Source: Treponema sp. (lineage in GTDB: Bacteria > Spirochaetota > Spirochaetia > Treponematales > Treponemataceae). Taken from it: a DNA stretch of 8,465 nt. This document shows positions 6,449 through 8,465 of this stretch, piece by piece. The notes under the pieces were generated by a model that saw only the letters and a program-made list of their open reading frames with translations, was not told where the DNA came from and made no database searches. The position numbers and the translations under genes were made by a program. The stretch is from the NCBI GenBank assembly GCA_016297415.1, contig JAEDGQ010000085.1, forward strand, positions 1-8,465, given 5' to 3'. Every line of letters starts with the position of its first letter. Position 1 is the stretch's first letter.

Positions 6449-7414
6449 TTAGAAAAAGTGAACCCAGCGGGCTGCAATACGCATAAAGTACCATTCATAA
6501 CCTTTGTAATGAAGTCCCGGTTCTTCTTTGTAAGCAGTATGTTCTTCATAAAATGCCCGGCGGCTTGAAAATTCCGCAAGAACAGAAAGGTCATCTTTTT
6601 TTGTCAAATGAAACTGCAGGGTTGGATAAATGCTTACATACATAAAATCCCCGTTCATCTCACTGTCTGCACCATATTTTCCATAGTCATCATCATTGTA
6701 ATGACCCCAGAATTCAGCAAAAACACCGGCTCTGAAAAGGATTAATGGAGGAGCATAACCAAGGAACAAAGTGGCATCATACTGCCATCCGTTTGCAAAA
6801 TTCTCTGTTCCCATCCATTTACCGATACCGCAGTTTCTAAAACCTGTTACTGCACTGTAACCTGCTTTGTAAGTTGCAAGCATCTGAACATGATTCCATT
6901 CACCGGGAAAAACAGCTGCAAAATCAAACTGAAAAGCTCCCTGTCCCCAGAAATCGTAATAGAAGTTTTTGAAAGGTGTTAAATCTCTGTATTCATGTTT
7001 TTCAGTATCAAGAAGTCTCATTCCTCCAAGATTTCCAATATTCCACCCGGTACCAATTGAGGCACCTGCAGAAAATGTAAGAAAAGGAACTGGCGTAAAT
7101 TCCCCGCTTAAAATAGGTCTTACAGAAATAGGTGTCATTTCCAAAACAGGAATGATTTTAAAATTTGCATCTTTCAGAAGAAAATGTTCACCAAGAGGTG
7201 TTTTTAAAACCCGTTCCCCCGAAAACCTGAGACGGAATTCCACACATTCGTATGGATCTTTTATATTTGAGAAGTGAGCTGTTTCTGGAACTCTTTTACC
7301 TTCAGGATCCAAGGCAAAATCTGTTGCAAGATTATAAGTCCAGTTTTCTTTTTCCTGTGCAGTAAGCAAAAAAGCCGCGCATAAGGCCACTGCTGTGCAA
7401 AGTATTTTTTTCAT
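6449..7414 (-). CDS. Probable outer-membrane beta-barrel protein, function unknown, 321 aa
   Basis: The N-terminus MKKILCTAVALCAAFLLTA is a classic Sec signal peptide, with likely cleavage after A19 (LTA/QEKE). The mature part is rich in aromatic residues, glycine and alternating hydrophobic/polar strands, with many W, Y and F. It ends in RIAARWVHFF; a C-terminal aromatic residue is typical of outer-membrane barrels recognised by BamA. I chose the ATG at 7414 because GGGAG lies nine bases upstream and it puts the signal peptide at the very N-terminus. The longer in-frame start at 7456 would add 14 residues and overlap the previous gene. It sits 23 bases after that gene's stop and six bases before the methyltransferase. 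I do not recognise a named family. A channel or structural surface protein is possible. A periplasmic beta-rich protein cannot be excluded. Confidence 0.75.
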   Translation of the reverse strand: MKKILCTAVALCAAFLLTAQEKENWTYNLATDFALDPEGKRVPETAHFSNIKDPYECVEFRLRFSGERVLKTPLGEHFLLKDANFKIIPVLEMTPISVRPILSGEFTPVPFLTFSAGASIGTGWNIGNLGGMRLLDTEKHEYRDLTPFKNFYYDFWGQGAFQFDFAAVFPGEWNHVQMLATYKAGYSAVTGFRNCGIGKWMGTENFANGWQYDATLFLGYAPPLILFRAGVFAEFWGHYNDDDYGKYGADSEMNGDFMYVSIYPTLQFHLTKKDDLSVLAEFSSRRAFYEEHTAYKEEPGLHYKGYEWYFMRIAARWVHFF

Positions 7415-7437
7415 TTTTTCTTTCTCCCTGTAAAATC

Positions 7438-7668
7438 TTAAAGACTTCCCGAACAACCTGTCTTGTGTTCTTCAGGATGTGCCACAACAAAACCGCAGTC
7501 AGCTTCTTCATTTAATTCCCTGAGTTCTTTAATTCCGTCAATGTAAAGCTGGTAATTAATTCCTGCAGCTTCATATCCGCAGCCTGTATCAAATTCTTCC
7601 CCAAGGGAATCCCTCACAATTTTTTCCCTTTCTTCCCTGGTTGTGTCTTTTATTAAAATTCCTGCCAT
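7438..7668 (-). CDS. Small cysteine-containing conserved-type protein, 76 aa
   Basis: The protein starts MAGILIKDTTREEREKIVRD and later has YIDGIKELRELN (42-53), with cysteines at 30, 58 and 72. From memory, small proteins of this pattern (LIKDTTREER then a cysteine patch then YIDGxKELRE) occur widely in anaerobes, sometimes under an implausible 'PurH' label. Their role is unknown to me. The cysteines could bind a metal, but no clear CxxC pair is present. No signal peptide or membrane segment is seen. A good Shine-Dalgarno, AAGGA, lies nine bases before the ATG. It is the first gene of the minus-strand operon, downstream of the promoter at 7805-7833 and followed after 23 bases by the barrel gene. 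The start is well supported; the function is not. Confidence 0.75.
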   Translation of the reverse strand: MAGILIKDTTREEREKIVRDSLGEEFDTGCGYEAAGINYQLYIDGIKELRELNEEADCGFVVAHPEEHKTGCSGSL

Positions 7669-7798
7669 TTTATGTTTTCCTTAACTTTATTCAGATAACT
7701 GTCAGAATAGTTTCTGCTGTATGGTGTAAAATTTAACATTTCAAAATGAGTTCCGTTTTTATAAATAAATGAAATGCCTTTCAGTTTTTTTTGTCCAT
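7669..7798 (-). other. 5' leader of the minus-strand operon
   Basis: About 130 bases separate the predicted transcription start (near 7798) from the first ATG at 7668. The stretch is AT-rich and contains one weak inverted repeat, CATTTCA (7737-7743) with TGAAATG (7770-7776), loop 26. I see no riboswitch that I can name and no attenuator with a T-run. A secondary promoter-like TTTACA lies closer to the gene, but its -10 match is poorly spaced. Confidence 0.35.
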
Positions 7799-7804
7799 TT
7801 TGTA

Positions 7805-7833
7805 ATAATAAATGCCCATAATAGTATTGTCAG
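7805..7833 (-). promoter_or_regulatory. Sigma70-type promoter of the five-gene operon
   Basis: Read on the minus strand, CTGACA (7828-7833) and TATTAT (7805-7810) are separated by exactly 17 bases. Each matches five of six consensus positions. It points toward the small cysteine-protein gene at 7668. Because the downstream genes follow with gaps of no more than about 24 bases and no terminator, it probably drives all five. Confidence 0.65.
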
Positions 7834-7898
7834 TTTCATTTCCTTATATCTAAATTTTAAGGACAAATGTCGAGTTTTAAATTTTATTCTTTGGGTGG

Positions 7899-7981
7899 CT
7901 TTTTGCTTCGCAAAAAACAGGCTTTTCAGGGTTCCGCTATCGCTTCATTCCTTCGCTACGCTTCGGAACTGGCTACGCCAG
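7899..7981. repeat. GC-rich multi-hairpin intergenic element
   Basis: Three stems are seen in an AT-rich setting: TTTTTGC (7900-7906) with GCAAAAA (7910-7916), loop TTC; GTTCCG (7931-7936) with CGGAAC (7964-7969); and CTGGC (7969-7973) with GCCAG (7977-7981), loop TAC. Between them lies CTTCGCTACGCT (7951-7962). Its near-identical reverse complement (11 of 12) is found at 855-866 in the other hairpin cluster of this window. This resembles a dispersed palindromic repeat. The conspicuous flank CCTTACAATCCTTGCCACGG (7983-8002) may belong to the same element. Confidence 0.6.
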
Positions 7982-8053
7982 CCCTTACAATCCTTGCCAC
8001 GGTTTGAAAACTAAACATCCGCAATTAAACCTGTTAGATACTAATCAGAACCT

Positions 8054-8131
8054 TTTAAAACCCTTTAAAATCCATCTGCAGTTTAAAATCCAAAAAAAAA
8101 TTGTAAAAAAGTTTAAAAAAAATAAAAAAAA
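8054..8131 (+). promoter_or_regulatory. Upstream A-tract region of the rRNA promoter
   Basis: Three copies of TTTAAAAYCC start at 8054, 8064 and 8082. They are followed by A-runs at 8092-8100, 8105-8110, 8115-8122 and 8124-8131, with centres about 9-12 bases apart, close to one helical turn. Such phased A-tracts bend DNA, and A-rich DNA just upstream of -35 acts as an UP element for the RNA polymerase alpha subunit in other bacteria. The role here is inferred from position and pattern. Confidence 0.5.
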
Positions 8132-8144
8132 CATATTTTAATAC

Positions 8145-8173
8145 TTGACACAAATTAAAAAGGAGTATAATAT
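8145..8173 (+). promoter_or_regulatory. rRNA operon promoter
   Basis: A perfect -35 TTGACA (8145-8150) is followed by overlapping -10 candidates: TATAAT (8166-8171) at a 15-base spacer, or TAATAT (8168-8173) at the favoured 17. Transcription should start near 8180. It lies about 260 bases before the 16S 5' end, and an A-rich tract lies upstream, as expected for a strong stable-RNA promoter. Confidence 0.85.
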
Positions 8174-8179
8174 AACATT

Positions 8180-8441
8180 CACCGTCGCACGAAAGCGACG
8201 CAGTTCTTCGACAGAACAGGGAAGGAAACAATTGATAAGCATTCATGTGAATAAGAAAAATGAATGCGACAATTATTAGTTATATGTCAAAAACAGACTG
8301 CAGTTATTTCTGATAAAAGAAACAGACTGCAGCCCGCTAAGTTCGGTTTTGAAACTTAGAAAAATCAATTCAACTTAAATAGAAAAGTTTAGGTTAGAAC
8401 ACTTTATGAAGGAAATCACGAGTCTTCGGACTCATGAAATA
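8180..8441 (+). ncRNA. 16S rRNA 5' leader with several hairpins
   Basis: The transcribed spacer contains a series of stems: CGTCGC (8183-8188)/GCGACG (8195-8200); GTTCT (8203-8207)/AGAAC (8213-8217); GCATTCAT (8239-8246)/ATGAATGC (8260-8267), flanked by AATTG (8230-8234)/CAATT (8270-8274); CTAAGTT (8337-8343)/AACTTAG (8353-8359); AACTTAAA (8372-8379)/TTTAGGTT (8388-8395) with a G-U pair; and GAGTC (8420-8424)/GACTC (8429-8433), capped by a UUCG tetraloop. These are plausible sites for processing, antitermination or folding assistance. A clear boxA was not found. The region does not encode a protein. Confidence 0.65.
8291..8332 (+). repeat. 13-bp direct repeat in the rRNA leader
   Basis: AAACAGACTGCAG occurs at 8291-8303 and again at 8320-8332, with 16 bases between. 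Each copy contains the palindrome CTGCAG, so the copies could pair with each other. It may be a local duplication or a repeated recognition site in the leader RNA. Confidence 0.8.
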
Positions 8442-8465
8442 ATCATGGAGAGTTTGATCCTGGCT
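8442..8465 (+). rRNA. rrs: 16S ribosomal RNA, 5' end (partial)
   Basis: The last bases contain AGAGTTTGATCCTGGCT (8449-8465), the near-universal 5' sequence of bacterial 16S rRNA, used as the 27F primer site (E. coli positions 8 onward). Counting back places the mature 5' end near 8442. The gene runs off the window. It is transcribed on the plus strand, divergently from the protein operon. Confidence 0.97.

Noticed and set aside
6969..7277. 102-residue plus-strand frame opposite the barrel gene
   Set aside because: It is antisense to a gene with a signal peptide and good start site; no independent evidence.
7769..8014. 81-residue plus-strand frame over the operon promoter and hairpin element
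   Set aside because: It runs through a promoter and palindromic repeat and looks like a chance frame; no Shine-Dalgarno.
8055..8246. 63-residue minus-strand frame over the rRNA promoter and leader
   Set aside because: It is Phe/Lys-rich because it reads the A-tracts; it overlaps the promoter and leader hairpins.
8396..8412. Possible boxA-like antiterminator before 16S
   Set aside because: The match to the TGYTCTTT-type consensus is too poor to support.

Overview
The window is AT-rich bacterial DNA ending in the first bases of a 16S rRNA gene. Several features point to a diderm, probably a Treponema-like spirochaete: a signal-peptide protein that looks like an outer-membrane barrel, a peptidoglycan-hydrolase lipoprotein with a loose lipobox, and dense small hairpin elements in otherwise AT-rich spacers. 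The genus is an inference; too little of the rRNA is present to settle it.

Layout. Bases 1-1450 are accessory DNA. They hold a small palindrome, a minus-strand gene whose RNxxxH motif marks it as a probable HEPN-domain protein, a cluster of nested inverted repeats that includes a perfect 24-bp palindrome, a doubtful fragment of a membrane-protein ORF, and an internally deleted remnant of an IS1182-type transposase. A rho-independent terminator at about 1493-1550 separates this from the main block.

Bases 1567-7668 are one compact minus-strand gene run, with spacers of about 24, 6, 3 and 10 bases. In transcription order it encodes a small cysteine-containing protein, a probable outer-membrane barrel, a TrmN6/YabB-type tRNA adenine-N6 methyltransferase, a lipoprotein joining NlpC/P60 and Amidase_3 peptidoglycan hydrolase domains, and a PAS-GGDEF-EAL protein. 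In the last, the cyclase motif is degenerate but the EAL phosphodiesterase motifs are intact. A good sigma70-type promoter sits about 137 bases upstream of the first start codon. The arrangement suggests co-expression of envelope proteins with a cyclic-di-GMP-degrading enzyme, but nothing in the sequence shows a direct functional link.

Bases 7834-8465 hold a GC-rich hairpin element, phased A-tracts, a strong plus-strand promoter, and a leader of about 260 bases rich in hairpins and a 13-bp direct repeat. The leader runs into the 16S rRNA 5' end at about 8442. The operon and the rRNA gene are therefore divergently transcribed.

I see no CRISPR array, tRNA or complete mobile element. The most notable items are the dual-hydrolase lipoprotein coupled to the EAL protein, the orphan HEPN gene beside the palindrome cluster, and the structured rRNA control region.
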